64,000 bases of DNA from Bidens hawaiensis (GCA_021521415.1 JAIQDT010000832.1:248001-312000); one strand, 5' to 3'. Numbered from the stretch's first letter, positions 1-11,695 are shown. The notes: generated from the letters alone by a model not told the origin. Made by a program: numbers and translations.

Positions 1-2
1 AT

Positions 3-110
3 CCACAACTTCGCCTACCTCTCAAGTTCGCTTATCTCAAGCGAAGTTACCCACAACTTCGCCTACCTCTCAAGTTCGCTTATCTCAAGCGAAGTTTCCA
101 CAACTTCGCC
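3..110. repeat. 48-bp tandem repeat in copia 5' leader
   Basis: A unit starting CCACAACTTCGCC at 3 recurs at 51 and again partly at 98. Each unit contains AACTTCGCC, AAGTTCGC and GCGAAGTT words, so it can also fold on itself. It lies in the untranslated leader upstream of gag at 258. The leader from 111 to 257 holds further copies of the same words and no ORF. Confidence 0.85.
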
Positions 111-257
111 AAATCAGGCGAATTTATAAAAGAGAGCGACGTTACGAATTCAAGCGAAGATAAGACTTAAGCGAAGTTAACTTTAACTTCGCCTACAGTA
201 CTGTTAAGAATAAAATTTTTATTTTTCGAGTTTCTTTGTTTTTTCGTTTCGTAAAAG

Positions 258-2714
258 ATGACTTCTATTAATATTACGGAACTGGTGAAGATGGAAGTGG
301 AAGCGGGTTCAGCTACTAAGGCACCGAAGATGCTTAAGGGAACCGATTTTGTAGCGTGGAAAGATCGGTTTGAACAGTATGTTAAATAGCAAGATGCTAA
401 GATGTGGGTGTGCATTCAAGATGGTTATATTCCACCAACTGCCTTGTATGAGGGTCGTGAACAGATAAAGAAATACAATAAGATGGAAGAAGAAGAAAAG
501 AAGATGTATGAGGCTGAAAGCAAAGCTCATGCTGCGATAACAATGGCTCTTCCACAAGAGATTCTTCACACCTTCAGGAAATATAAAACTGCTAGAGAAC
601 TTTGGGAAGCGCTTGAAAGCCGATTTGAGGGTAATGTGGGGATTCAAGCATCAAAGATTAAACTATTTAAATCCCAATTCTCGGTGTTCAAGTACTTGAA
701 GAGTGAATCACTTGATGATATCATCACTAGATATTATCATCTGATGACCGAACTAAGCAATTATTCCATTGCTTACAAAGAAGATGAGATCGTGGAAAAG
801 CTTCTTGATGCTCTCCCACCGAAATGGGAGATGTACACTGTCTTGATGAGAGAAGACAAAGAGTTTGCCGACTATGACTTGGAAACAGCAGTCAACAAAC
901 TACGAACTTTTGAACTTAACATAGTTCGAAAAGAGACACCAACTGATCAGGTTCAGCATCCAGGAATGTATGGTGCAAAAGTTAACTCAAGTTCAAGTTC
1001 GAAGTCTGAATCATCTGCTTACTACTCAAAGGGAGACTCGGGCGCTAACTCAACACATGAAGGTCATGTATCTCTCAACATGAAAGGTGATGTGTGTTTT
1101 GTAGCTGGTGGATCAAATGCTTCTAAACCTCAAGCAACCAAGGGTAGTTTCTCTTCAAGTGTTCCGAACAACAACTACTCTCAGATGCCCATGAGTGTTA
1201 AATCTGCTGAACAGCAGTTTGCTCTCTATGCATCTTTCATTGCTTCATATGAAAATTACATTAAGGGTAAGATTGTTGATCCTGCAACTTTGGACGAAGA
1301 CTATGATCAGATCGATGCTGATGATCTGGAAGAGATGGATCTGCAGTGGCAGATGGCGATGATTGTGAGAAGAGTTAAGAGGTTTATGAAGAAGACAGGT
1401 AGAAAGTTTGTTGGTGAAAGACCAGGTTTTGACAAGTCAAAGGTGCGATGTTATAAGTGTCAACAAAATGGACACTTTGCTAAGGAGTGCAGAAATGAAC
1501 GAGTTGAACGTAGTCAGAACAGGACTACACAACAGAGTGGGGGTGGTAATGAGAATAGAGCCATGATATCCAGACAAAACGGGGAGTACAACTGGAATCT
1601 GCATGTTGAGGAAGTGTTCGACCAGGCCAATTTAGCGAACATCGAAACTGCAGGAAGTGAGAAAGTAACTGGAGAAAATGAAGCTTACATGGCAGAAGTG
1701 GCAGACCAGCTCACCGAGGTAAGTACTAAACTCCCTTGTACGAAATGTGAAAATCTGTCTGAACAATTGACAACTATAACTGATCAGTTTGTTAGTTTGG
1801 ATGCTCAATTTAAAACATTAAAAGAAGATCATCATTTCACTAAAGCTAGAGAAAATAGTTACAAGGTAAAAATAAAAGCTAGTGAGAAAGATATTAGAAG
1901 TCTTAAAGCAAGTCTAGCTGAAAAAATACAAGTAATTGATCTTAGCTATGAAGTGTTAGAAGAGAAAACCAAACTAATAGCTGAAAGGGATAAACAGATA
2001 GCTGATCACTAGGTGAAAGTGGTGGAACTAAACAGAAAACTTGAGCAATTTAGAAATTCCTCCGCTATACTTGATCACCTCGTTAGTGATCAAGGTTCCC
2101 CAGTTAAAAGGGGAGGAATTGGATATCATGAAGTTCCACCACCTTACAATCATAACTATACTTATGATCCTAGTAATCAGAAATCTGTTGATGTTGATTT
2201 TGGTCAGACAGTTACGGTTAAGGTTACTATTAAAGAACCAAAAGTTAGTAAAGGCGAAACAAGTAAGCCTGTTTCGAGTGTTAAGATTTCGGTTCCTAGT
2301 CCTGTCTCATCAAACTCGGACAAGTCATCCGGGTCGAGTGAGACAAAAGAAGAGGCAGTATTACCAAAACGTGGAGAGGAACATATATCAAATGAAAAGA
2401 ATTCTCCACTAAACCCGTATGTCCCACCATATGTGAGACAAACGGGCAGTAATGCAGCCTCAACATCTAAAACAACTATTGAAAAGAAAGTTGAACACAA
2501 GAGTTGTTTCAGATGTAATCAATTAGGACACCTAATTGCTGATTGCCCTCTGAAGCAGAGATTCAGAGGTATGAGGCCTTCAAAAACTGAGAACAGAACT
2601 AATAGTAAGTACAATAATGGTAAAAATGAAAACTCATCAAAGTTCAGAAATTGGACTAATCCAGGTTTTCAAAGAAAACGTCTCAGTTTTTCACTGCTAA
2701 CAACCAAACCATAG
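258..2714 (+). pseudogene. copia gag, interrupted by stops
   Basis: One reading frame runs from ATG 258 to a stop at 2712, broken by TAG at 387 and TAG at 2010. Its N-terminal half resembles the copia gag family (UBN2-type), with an LKGTDFVAWKDRF-type start and an ALPPKWEMYTVLM-like stretch. There are two CCHC zinc knuckles of the form CX2CX4HX4C: CYKCQQNGHFAKEC at 1449-1490 and CFRCNQLGHLIADC at 2505-2546. Between them lies a Lys/Glu-rich stretch likely to form a coiled coil (about 1690-2080). Gag forms the particle and binds the element RNA. Two knuckles about 350 codons apart is unusual for copia gag. The frame changes and stops again between 2660 and 2893 before the protease. Confidence 0.85.
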
Positions 2715-2893
2715 GTAATAATTCATTTAATTCATGAAGGTTTGGATGGCCTCATAGTCAATCTACAAGAAGGTATCCTTTTAGGACTTACAGAAATTAT
2801 TCTGATACTAACTTTGGACAGCCAAAGTACGGGATGTATCGACCCAAGACCAATAGGTCTTGGGTCCCCAGATTTTAATCCTCTGCTTTAATC

Positions 2894-5800
2894 GTGCAGG
2901 AACAGTTGAACAGGCCTGCAAACAATCTATGGGTTGTGGATAGCGGCTGTTCCCAGCACATGACGGGTAACAAGAATTTGTTACACGAATGGAAACCTGT
3001 TCAGGGAGGAAGAGTAAGTTTTGCTGGAGAGAGTGGTGGAAGGATTATTGGAATTGGGACGGTGACTAATGGTAAAATGACGTTAGAGAAAGTGAATTTC
3101 GTTGAAGAACTGAAGCATAATCTGCTGAGTGTATCGCAGATCTGTGACAAAGATTACACTGTGCACTTTACCAAGAATGAAGCGATCGTACTTTATCCTG
3201 GTTTCAAGATACCAGAGGATTGGATAGTAATGAAGGCTCCAAGGGAAAAGAATACGTATGTTATGGATATGAGGTCGACTGAGATGGCAACAGAAGAATC
3301 TTGTCTTCTGTCAAAAGCAACTGAATCGGAGTCCGAGTTATGGCATCGAAGAATGGGGCATATTCATCTTCGAAAAATGAACTACATTGTCAAGAATGGG
3401 CTGGTGCTGGGTGTTCCCTTGAAAAATTTCAACTTTGAAGACCAATGCTTATCGTGCAAAAAGGGAAAGCAACACAAGAAATCCCATCACACCAAGAAGG
3501 TTAATTCAATAGTCAGTACCCTAGACCTACTTCACATGGATCTCTTCGGTCCCGTGAATGTAAAAAGCCTAGGTGGAACATCATACTGTTTGGTGATCAC
3601 TGATGATTTCTCTCGATATTCTTGGGTATATTTCCTGAAGACAAAGGATGAAACGGTGCAGATGGTAATAAATTTGATTACCAAGGTTGAGAATATTATG
3701 GGGAAAAAGGTTAAATACATCAGGAGTGACAATGGGACAGAGTTCAAAAACTATCAGATGGAGATTTTCTGCTTACAGAAAGGGATAGACCACCAGTACA
3801 GCGCTCCGTATACTCCGCAACAAAATGGGGTGGCTGAGAGGAAGAACAGAACGCTAATTGAAGGAGCCAGAACCATGCTGGCTGATTCGAAACTTCCTGT
3901 GGTGTTCTGGGCTGAAGCTGTTGCTACAGCCTGTTATATCCTTAATAGAGTTTTAACTATTAAAAGATTGAATAAAACATGTTATGAACTTATGCATGGG
4001 AGAAAGCCTAACTTGAGTGGTCTCGAATCATTCGGGTCCCCGTGTTCGATATTAAAGACGAACTCAAAATTTGGTGAAATAGCCGACGAAGGTATTTTAG
4101 TCGGATATGTTGTTGGGACTCCCAACAGACGAGTCTTTAATACATCGACCAGCAAGGTTGAGGTGGTGTGTAACACTGATATCACAAGTTACAAATCACC
4201 AAAACCAAGCACGGGACCCGCTGGGGCTTTCGACTATGATAGGCTTTTTAAATCTTTTAACATGCCTTACTTGGATTGTGCAGAAGTTGATGAGAGAATA
4301 GCTACGAAGATGCTTTATGATGAGGAAGAAAATGTTGTGCAAAGACCGCTGTACGATGAATGTCAACCTTCCTCGTCAAATGCTGTCGATACCCCTGTTG
4401 CCTCTACAGAAGAGGAATTCTTCAATCCGTTTCACTCTCAACAACAATCACCCATTGATGAGCTACCTTCGAACCTGGAAGACAATTTGCAAGTCAGTTC
4501 GGTTCCGACTACGAGAGTTCACAAAAATCACCCTTTGGAGAACGTGATAGGTGATCTGTCCGACGGTGTACAAACAAGACAAAGCTTGAATGAGCACACA
4601 TGTGTTTACACAATCATTAAAGATACAGGCATCATTAACGAATGCTTGTACACCTGCTTCATCAGCAAGATTGAACCAAAGAACTATCAAATGGCTCTCA
4701 AGGACAGTTCGTGGGTCGAAGCCATGCAAGAAGAGTTAGCCCAGTTCAAGAAGATGGAGGTATGGAATTTGGTTGCAAAACCGAAAAATGTGCATGCGAT
4801 TGGCACAAAATGGGTTTTCAAATGCAAGAGAGATGAAAAAGGGATAATTATCAGGAACAAGGCGAGGCTGGTTGTAAAGGGTTTTAATCAGCAAGAGGGG
4901 ATCGACTACAATGAAGTGTTTGCTCCTGTGGCGAGATTGAAAGCGATTCGACTGTTTTTGGCATTTGCTGCACACAAGGAGATGAAGGTTTTCCAGTTAG
5001 ATGTGAAGAGTGCGTTTCTTAATGGTAAAGTCGATGAGGTTGTGTACGTTGAACAACCTCCAGGTTTTCCTAACCCAGACTTTCCTGATCACGTGTACAA
5101 GCTAAGTAAAGCACTGTATGGGCTACATCAGGCCCCTCGTGCTTGGTACGCAACTCTATCCGATTACTTGCTTGAGAATCAATTTGAAAGGGGAAAGATC
5201 GATAGCACACTGTTCTTTAAGAGAAAAGGACGCGAGTGGTACAAGTCTACGTGGACGACATCATCTTCGCTGCATCAAAAGTCGCCATGTGTCAGGAATT
5301 TGAAGCCGTCATGAAAAAGAGGTTTGAAATGAGTGCTATGGGTGAACTAACTTTCTTTTTAGGACTGCAGGTTGATCAGAAGAAAGATGGGATGTTCATT
5401 CATCAGACTAAGTATGTCCATGATGTTCTCAAACGCTTCAAGATGGAGGACAGCACTCCATTTGATACTCCAGTTTGCGTCAACCATAAATTGGGTGCTG
5501 ATTCAGACAGTGATGCAGACGTGGACCCCACCCAATATCGGGCAATCATAGGTTCTTTAATGTACTTAACTGCTTCTAGACCTGATATTATGTTTGCAGT
5601 TTGTCTTTGTGCACGCTTTCAGGCAAACCCAAAGGAATCTCACTTGAAGGGTGTGAAGAGGATATTGCGGTATCTCAAAGGCAAGCCTAAGCTGGGGTTG
5701 TGGTACACAAGAGGAGGAGACTTGGAGTTGGTCGCCTACACAGATTCTGATTATGGAGGATGCAATCAGAATCGGAAGTCAACAACAGGTGGATGTCAGT

Positions 5801-6195
5801 TTCTTGGAGGCAGATTAGTGTCATGGCAGTGCAAGAAGCAGACCTCAGTCGCCATTTCAACCTGTGAAGCAGAATACATGGCAGCATCGAACTGCTGCTC
5901 CCAGGTTCTTTGGATACAACAGCAATTGCGCGATTATGGTCTGAATTTCACTCATACTCCTATTTGCATAGATAACACTGCTGCTATCTCAGTAACTAAC
6001 AATCCCGTAAAGCATAGCAAAACTAAACACATTGACATCCGTCATCATTTTATACGGGATTGTGCTGAGAAGAAATTGATTGTGCTCGAAAAGGTTGATA
6101 CGTTAGATAATTTCGCTGACTTGTTTACTAAAGCGTTTGACAAAACTCGTTTTCAAAACCTTGTTGAGCTGAATGGGATGATCAATCCCGAGTAA
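2894..6195 (+). pseudogene. copia pol (protease-integrase-RT-RNase H), frameshifted
   Basis: Domains in order. The aspartic protease has a DSGCSQHMTG motif with its catalytic Asp codon at 2939. The GAG-pre-integrase zinc region shows HRRMGHI and CLSCKKGKQH. The integrase core carries the DDE residues in HMDLFGPV, RSDNGTEF and NGVAERKNR. Reverse transcriptase spans about 4740-5400 with QLDVKSAFLNG and YVDD (5248-5259). RNase H shows TDSDYGG and EAEYMAAS. The frame changes about 5235, a dozen bases before the YVDD codons, so RT is split between an ORF ending at 5314 and one running to 6195. Integrase, protease and RNase H motifs are otherwise well preserved, which suggests a fairly recent loss. 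It ends TAA at 6193, followed by an A-rich run at 6217-6240. Confidence 0.92.
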
Positions 6196-6282
6196 CCGTG
6201 TTTTTCGTCTTTGTTTAAAAAAAAAAAAAAAAAAAAAAAACGTGACTATCGCTTAGAATTATGTCGGTTGCATCAGTTTGAA

Positions 6283-6309
6283 GGACATATCTTCGGATAT
6301 GTTTGGTCC
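6283..6309 (+). other. Hairpin with TTCG loop, copy 1
   Basis: ACATATC (6285-6291), loop TTCG (6292-6295) and GATATGT (6296-6302) form a perfect 7-bp stem, enclosed by GGAC and GGTCC. It is conserved in position in the diverged second copy at 6430-6456 with different paired bases. Confidence 0.6.
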
Positions 6310-6429
6310 TCATTTCTACTTGTAGAATATAAGGATAGCCATTAACCAGATGACTGAAAGTGACCGGGGCGGTTTATGATGTGTTTTTAATTCTTTCGCT
6401 GAAAATTAGTCGTTCATACTTAGTTAGAA

Positions 6430-6456
6430 GGACACATACTCGTATGTGGTCGGTCC
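6430..6456 (+). other. Hairpin with CTCG loop, copy 2
   Basis: CACATA (6433-6438), loop CTCG (6439-6442) and TATGTG (6443-6448) form a 6-bp stem, enclosed by GGAC and GGTCC as in copy 1. The sequence differs from copy 1 but pairing is kept, which is the pattern expected of a selected RNA structure. Confidence 0.6.
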
Positions 6457-7562
6457 AGCTGATCCATTGGATCTTCAGGATAGCCGTTTACCAGAATACT
6501 TCGACTTGATCGGGGCGATAGAAGTTAAAAATTTTTATGGGAGATGAAATTATTTTTCAAGTCTACTACTTCGAAGAAGTTCCTTTACTATGTTTAACAT
6601 AAAATTGATCCAACCTTGGAAAGTGATAGATATACTGATTCTGTGTGCTTAACTAGTGAAGTTATTAGGCCTAAAAGACTTTAGAACAGTCATTGTATGT
6701 CATGGTAGCTTTTTATGGTGCGTAAAAGTAGAAGTGATACTAACTAAATCTCCTCGATTTTACGTGGAAACTCCTTAAGAGTTGTGCATGTTTCCATATA
6801 TATCTTTCCGAATGATAGGCAGAAAATCGATTACCCAGTCATACACGAGCCCGTGAGTGTTCTGATTCCCGATAAGATGGTGTGTCAAGAAACTGCAGTG
6901 ATCCAGATTCAGGACTTGCAGTAGTTTACTTGAAGCTGTGTAAATGTTTATAAAAAAAATAATAAAAAAAAATAAAAAATAAATAAAATTTTTTTTTGTG
7001 TTATTGAGACATTCTAGAGCTTATAATGTTAATTCTTCTCAATCAAGATGCAAGAAAGACAATGGGAAGAAGACTCTACAGATCGACGAGTACTTACTAT
7101 TTAATCAGACACTACGAGTCGAGGTCAACTCGGGGTGACTTGGGGAAAGCCAAATACGCTTTGAGAAAAGATAGGAGACATCACAATCTCTGAGGTGTTG
7201 CCCATTTAAGTTTTGAGCTTAATTGAACCTAACCCGTATCACAGAAGCGATGAAAACCATTTTAAGTTACTTACCTGCTTACAACCTGTCTCTTTATGTC
7301 ATAATACAGCTGAACATGGATCTGCGTGACAGTCACTTAATTAGTATGATTCCTGTTCGGATCTTTTCTAAAACGTGGTAGTCCCTGTCGAGACTGAAAT
7401 TTGATCCCGTGTACTTTATTTCTAAGTTTTATTCCACTTATATCGTTTTATAACTTTATATCTGGTTACTTGGTCTTGATCGTATCATTTAACTCTTTAA
7501 AGGATGTTTTAAAACTTAATTGCAAATTGTTCAAATTATAGGGGTTTGTTTTGTAAAGTTTA

Positions 7563-8215
7563 ATATCGGCGAAGTTATCCATAACTTCGCCTGCAATAGG
7601 CGAAGTTATCCAGCGAACTTGTCTTCCGGTAACCCGGCGAACTTATCGTAACCCTAAGCGAACATATAGCATCGATCAATCTGTGTTTTCTTTCTCAGTT
7701 TCTAATCCGAGTTATAGGTGTGTAGTGTCGATAGTATCATCTAATCACTGTCCTTAACGTTAATCAAAGTGTATTTCGACCCGTTTCGTGACCTCGGACT
7801 TTCGAAACCTTAACATCCGTTTTTTTAAAACTTGTTATTACGTGGTCGTAAACAACTTAATCGTCTAAATCGTCATCAAATCTTGTGTTTAACAGTCCGC
7901 GATCTCCAAATTCACCAACTACACGTCGAATTGAAAACCTTAACTGTTGCCGATTCATATTCGGCGAAGTTACAGTTTAGGCGAAGTTATCCGTAACTTC
8001 GCCTGAGGTTTAACTTCGCCTGACAATTAATTATGTAACAGTTTATGAGGCGATGTTGTGGTTAGGCGAAGTTATCATTAACTTCGCCTGGCGAAGTTAC
8101 TTAACTGTTATCCGGCGAAGTTCAAGTTGAGGCGAAGTTGTTCCCAACTTCGCCCCACCTCTAACTTCGCCTATACAGAATACATCATAACCTCGCTCAT
8201 GGTAACAGGCGAACT
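7563..8215. repeat. Cluster of AACTTCGCC / GGCGAAGTT words
   Basis: About fourteen copies of AACTTCGCC or its reverse complement, often facing each other to make short hairpins (for example 7568-7590, 7980-8005, 8065-8090, 8130-8154). The same words fill the 5' leader (1-200) and occur in the 3' LTR (11,319-11,405). They are absent from the coding parts. Confidence 0.8.
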
Positions 8216-8235
8216 TGTGATTTGCCTTGACGTTT

Positions 8236-8260
8236 CTCTAACTTAGACTGTTTGTTGCAG
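8236..8260 (+). promoter_or_regulatory. Candidate 3' splice site before extra ORF
   Basis: CTCTAAC (8236-8242, branch-point-like), then a T-rich tract and TTTGTTGCAG ending at 8260, two bases before the ATG at 8263. This fits expression of the downstream ORF from a spliced subgenomic RNA. The donor was not identified; it could lie in the 5' leader outside the window. Confidence 0.4.
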
Positions 8261-8262
8261 AA

Positions 8263-11163
8263 ATGGCAGCTGTAGCTGGAGCAGGCGGTGCAGGTGGTGA
8301 TGAAGGTGGAGACAACAACCGACAGTTTTTCCCGGGGCATAACATGTACATCACATTGGACCCGGATGCGAGCGGTGTTGATGATTTCCGCGAGATCATC
8401 ACGTTTCTACTACGCTCGCGTATATTCCACGCGATTACTACAACACTGCCGATATCCTTGCCAAACATTGAGGATTTTTGGCAGACAGTGGAGTATGACT
8501 GTCGCGTAGAGCCCCCGGTTATGTGAGCAACGGTCAACAATCAGATAGTTCAGTTCTCATCTGAACAGATCCGGGCGGCTTTGCGGTTTGGAGAAGAAAC
8601 GAGAGACGATCCGACAGATTTTGTGGCTCCATTCCGAGATGGAGCGTTTCTGAGAATGGGGTACTCTGGTCCCTTGGGGGACACTCAGAGACGCAAGGGG
8701 TTGTTGCTCGACCAGTGGCGCTTTCTCATGCATGTGATGATAGTGTGCATGTCAGGGAGAAAGGCTGGTACTGATGGGATGGGCGCGACCATGCAGTCGG
8801 CGATGACTGCTCTGACTTACAATAAGCGTTACAGCTTTAGTCAGATGGTCTTCTACGAGATAGATCGTCAGAGAAGAGCGGTGGCGCGTGAGAGATTTCT
8901 TATGTATCCAAGATTCATTCAGATGATCTTGAATCACGTTGCTCCAACGCTACCTCAGCGCCGCCCAATTAGATATGTGGAAAGTGTCAGCAAGAGGATC
9001 TTCGCTCAGTGTAGATCTTCCAGTGCGAGGAGTAAACCTGAGCTCCGTCCTCGACATACTCCATTATTCGGGTACTTGATCAACCCGGAGTATGTTCCAG
9101 CTCGTAGGGATGAGTTTCGGGATCCTCAACCACAACAGGCTGGAGCACCTCAAGCTATACCTGCTGCTCATGTTGTGTCACCGGAGGAGAATGTAGACCT
9201 TGATGCTGCGTTTGGCGGTCAATGATTCTTTGATATGGAGAGGGTTAACCCTGAGGAAAATGTGCAAGTCTCAGTTGAAAGGGTTTCGAGTGTGAATGTG
9301 ACTAGGACAGCTACAACGGTGGCTGATTCTGATTCTGATGATGATGTGGCGGAAGCGAGACGATTTTTGGTAACTCAAGAAAGGATTCATGGGAAAAGAA
9401 AGAGAGCCGATGATGACAGTAAGTCGGACTTTGAGGAAGATATACATCAGTTGGTCCGTAGATCGAGAAGGGAAAGGACAGGTGCAGGTTCAGGAGCTGG
9501 TGAGAGCTCAAGGGTGGTACGTTTCACTCCACCCGCACTGTCCGGTATGACTATGGTTCCTACACCATTACCAGTTACAAGGCCAAGCGCCACGGACATT
9601 CCCGTGGTGGCTACCTCATCCTCATTCGGCCTCCCACCCACTACATTCCACCTATCGGCTCCGGAGATTGTATCTTTGCCACCTCCAACTCTTACTCCAT
9701 CGGAGGTCGTCGCAAGATTTATTGAGTCGACAGTTATTGCTACTGCAGGGTTGTCGGTTACGCTACCACCTGCGGTTACGTTTACACCTACTTCTGAGGT
9801 CCCGGTTACATTGGAAATCCCTCCTCAGTACACTCAAGATATATCACATCTGAGGTTTGATTTCGATGCAACCTTATCTGACTCGGAAAGAATAGCAGCG
9901 CTTGAAAGGGTCGTGGCAGAACAATCAAGGGTAAATCTTATCCAGACCCATGCTATTCAGCGCCTCGTTGCAGAGAATCAGATACAGTCGTCCCTGCTGA
10001 TCGAACATGGAAAAATCATTGATGCTTTGAAGGAGTTCTTGGTATCTCAGGGGGAGACGAGCTGTAAAGGCGATGAGCTGAGGACTAAGAAGCGAAATGA
10101 TCGAGACGATGATCCCAATGCATCGAAAGGTGCAGGTGGAGAGTTGCCAAGAACTGAACAAGCTCTTGGGACTTCCACAGCTCAGGGGGAGTCAACGAGT
10201 TCAGCTGGCGGTTCAGGGGGTGATTAGGTGGTGGTCGTGGATGTTGAGGAGATGGATGATGAATTTATAGGTGATGACGATGTGTTACCGGTTGAAGAGA
10301 TAGAGAAGATTGGTGCTGAGATTGTTATTGATAGTGAGATTGAAGAGGGAGAGATTGTAGAGGAAAACGTTGAGCACGAGATTCCGGAAGTTGATAAGTC
10401 AGATATAGGTCAAGATATGGGAAGCGATGAGACAGAATGGGAAGAGCAGCCAAGATGGAAAAAAGGCTACGCTCAGTGGTTCGTAAAAACTAAGAAACCG
10501 GCAGTCCCTACTATGTTCAAGAAAAGTTACAACATCAGGGGTTATGCTGAATCGAGAAAGGGGATTATATGCTGGTTATATGATGAGCAGTTGAGGCTCT
10601 TTGTGATTAAAAGGTATGATGGGGTTCAGTACTTCAAGAGGCTGTTGAGATCGTTGAATACATTGCCTGAGTGTGAAGTGAAGGACTTAGCCAGATTGGG
10701 GTTGATAAACAGGAGTAATGATAACATGGCTAGGGTCATTGGAAAGATTGTTTGGAAGGAAAGTATAAAGGAGAAAAAGTTCAAGCTGTTGAAACCACAG
10801 AAAGGAAAACTTATTGAAGATAAAGATAGAGGGATGAGAGCAGATAGCAAGCCTTGGATGATCATGAAGTATAAGCCGATCTGGTGTTTAAAAGAAGTGC
10901 CGATGAAACAAATGCCCAAGGATGTGCTCAAAGATCTGAAGTGGTGGTACGTTGATTGTGAAACAGCTGAGGCAGTAATGGAGGATGAAGATGAACAAGA
11001 GCTGATGAGAGTATATGATCCTATGCATTTAGTGAACTTGTCTCAAGCTGATCTGCAGGTGCTGAACGAGAAGAAAATATTTTATATTCCTGCTTGGAAA
11101 GAAGAAGCGAAGAAATATCAAAGAGTTGTTTCGGTTTGTGTACGAGAAGGCGTTCATGCTTGA
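8263..11163 (+). pseudogene. copia additional ORF (env position), broken by three stops
   Basis: A single frame of about 966 codons from ATG 8263 to the stop at 11,161, interrupted by TGA 8524, TGA 9223 and TAG 10,225. The first part (about 8550-9000) contains QWRFLMHVMIVCMSG, YSFSQMVFYEI and FLMYPRFIQMIL, a pattern I recognise from the extra ORF of Asteraceae copia elements. The middle (9235-10,227) is Ser/Pro/Thr-rich with acidic and basic patches (SDSDDD, GKRKRADDD) and a heptad-like segment near 9880-10,040. The last third is acidic, then carries a conserved-looking globular region (WKKGYAQWF, GVQYFKRLL, WWYVDCETAEAV). No signal peptide or membrane span is apparent, so an envelope role is not supported. 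Function unknown. Confidence 0.7.
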
Positions 11164-11233
11164 AGATGAAAGATACAAGATTGTTGAAGATTACAAGACA
11201 CGTGCTTGAAGATAGAGATATGAAGCTACTGCC

Positions 11234-11242
11234 AAGGGGGAG
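11234..11242 (+). other. copia polypurine tract
   Basis: AAGGGGGAG lies two bases upstream of the TGTTGG that opens the 3' LTR. It is the plus-strand primer site in reverse transcription and matches the usual plant copia form. Confidence 0.8.
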
Positions 11243-11244
11243 TC

Positions 11245-11666
11245 TGTTGGTACATGATGTCAGTAGTTCAGTGTCTAGTGTCTGTAATCGAGTTAGTTGG
11301 ATTTGTATTTTGTTTTAAGCGAAGTTAGCTCACAAGTTCGCTGATATAGGCGAACTTGTGAACCAAGCGAAGTTAGTGACAACTTCGCCTAAACATGTTA
11401 GGCGAAGCTGTCGTGCTTTATAAGTGTTTAGGTTACGGCTTAGAAGAGATAGATAGAATCGAGAGTTTACGAGTTGTTTAGAGTTTGTGTAATCGGTGAT
11501 CAGAGAATCACGTGTTTCCAGTTGCAATACAACGTGTCTTTGTTTATTGTAACGTGTGTTTGATCGTGTTAACGTGTATCGTCTTCTACGCTCGTATCGT
11601 CTTACGTAGGGATTCCGCACCTACGTAGAACGAGATATTCCGTGTAGATCCGGCTGGGAACCTACA
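11245..11666 (+). mobile_element. copia 3' LTR
   Basis: It begins TGTTGG directly after the polypurine tract and is proposed to end CCTACA, giving near-matching TG...CA ends and a length of 422 bp. It contains AACTTCGCC-type words at 11,319-11,405. The right end is chosen from the terminal motif only, because the 5' LTR is not available for comparison. Confidence 0.65.
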
Positions 11667-11694
11667 AAATGAGCAGAAGTTAAGAATAAACAAG

Positions 11695-11695
<1 letters not shown>

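Larger units (their letters stand above)
6196..8262 (+). other. copia pol-to-extra-ORF spacer
   Basis: About 2 kb with no ORF of note, lying between pol and the extra ORF. It contains an A24-like run (6217-6240), two diverged copies of a unit of roughly 145 bp (6280-6385 and 6425-6525) each with a hairpin, an A/T-rich stretch at 6950-6995, and a dense field of AACTTCGCC/GGCGAAGTT words from 7563. It probably works as the untranslated leader of the downstream ORF, which is inference. Confidence 0.6.
1..11666 (+). mobile_element. Decayed Ty1/copia LTR retrotransposon with extra 3' ORF
   Basis: Gene order is gag, protease, integrase, RT, RNase H, which is the copia order. It is followed by a 2-kb spacer, a long additional sense ORF, a polypurine tract and a 3' LTR. 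No tRNA-iMet primer-binding site is visible before gag, so the 5' LTR lies to the left of the window or is lost. Coding capacity is destroyed by in-frame stops (387, 2010, around 2734, 2876, 8524, 9223, 10225) and by frame changes near 2660 and 5235. An additional ORF between pol and the 3' LTR is known in Sireviruses and in many Asteraceae copia elements. Lineage assignment is inference. The right flank runs into a TA microsatellite, so a target duplication cannot be confirmed. Confidence 0.9.

Noticed and set aside
1..110. 48-bp repeats as a possible CRISPR or satellite
   Set aside because: Only two and a fraction copies, no spacers, located in the copia leader.
8263..11163. Extra ORF as a retroviral-type envelope gene
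   Set aside because: No signal peptide, hydrophobic membrane span or cleavage-site pattern is apparent; only the position is env-like.
11661..11690. Similarity of CCTACA...GTTAAGAATAAA at 11,661 and 189 as evidence of a 5' LTR end in the window
   Set aside because: The match is short, the spacing differs, and no primer-binding site follows at 195.
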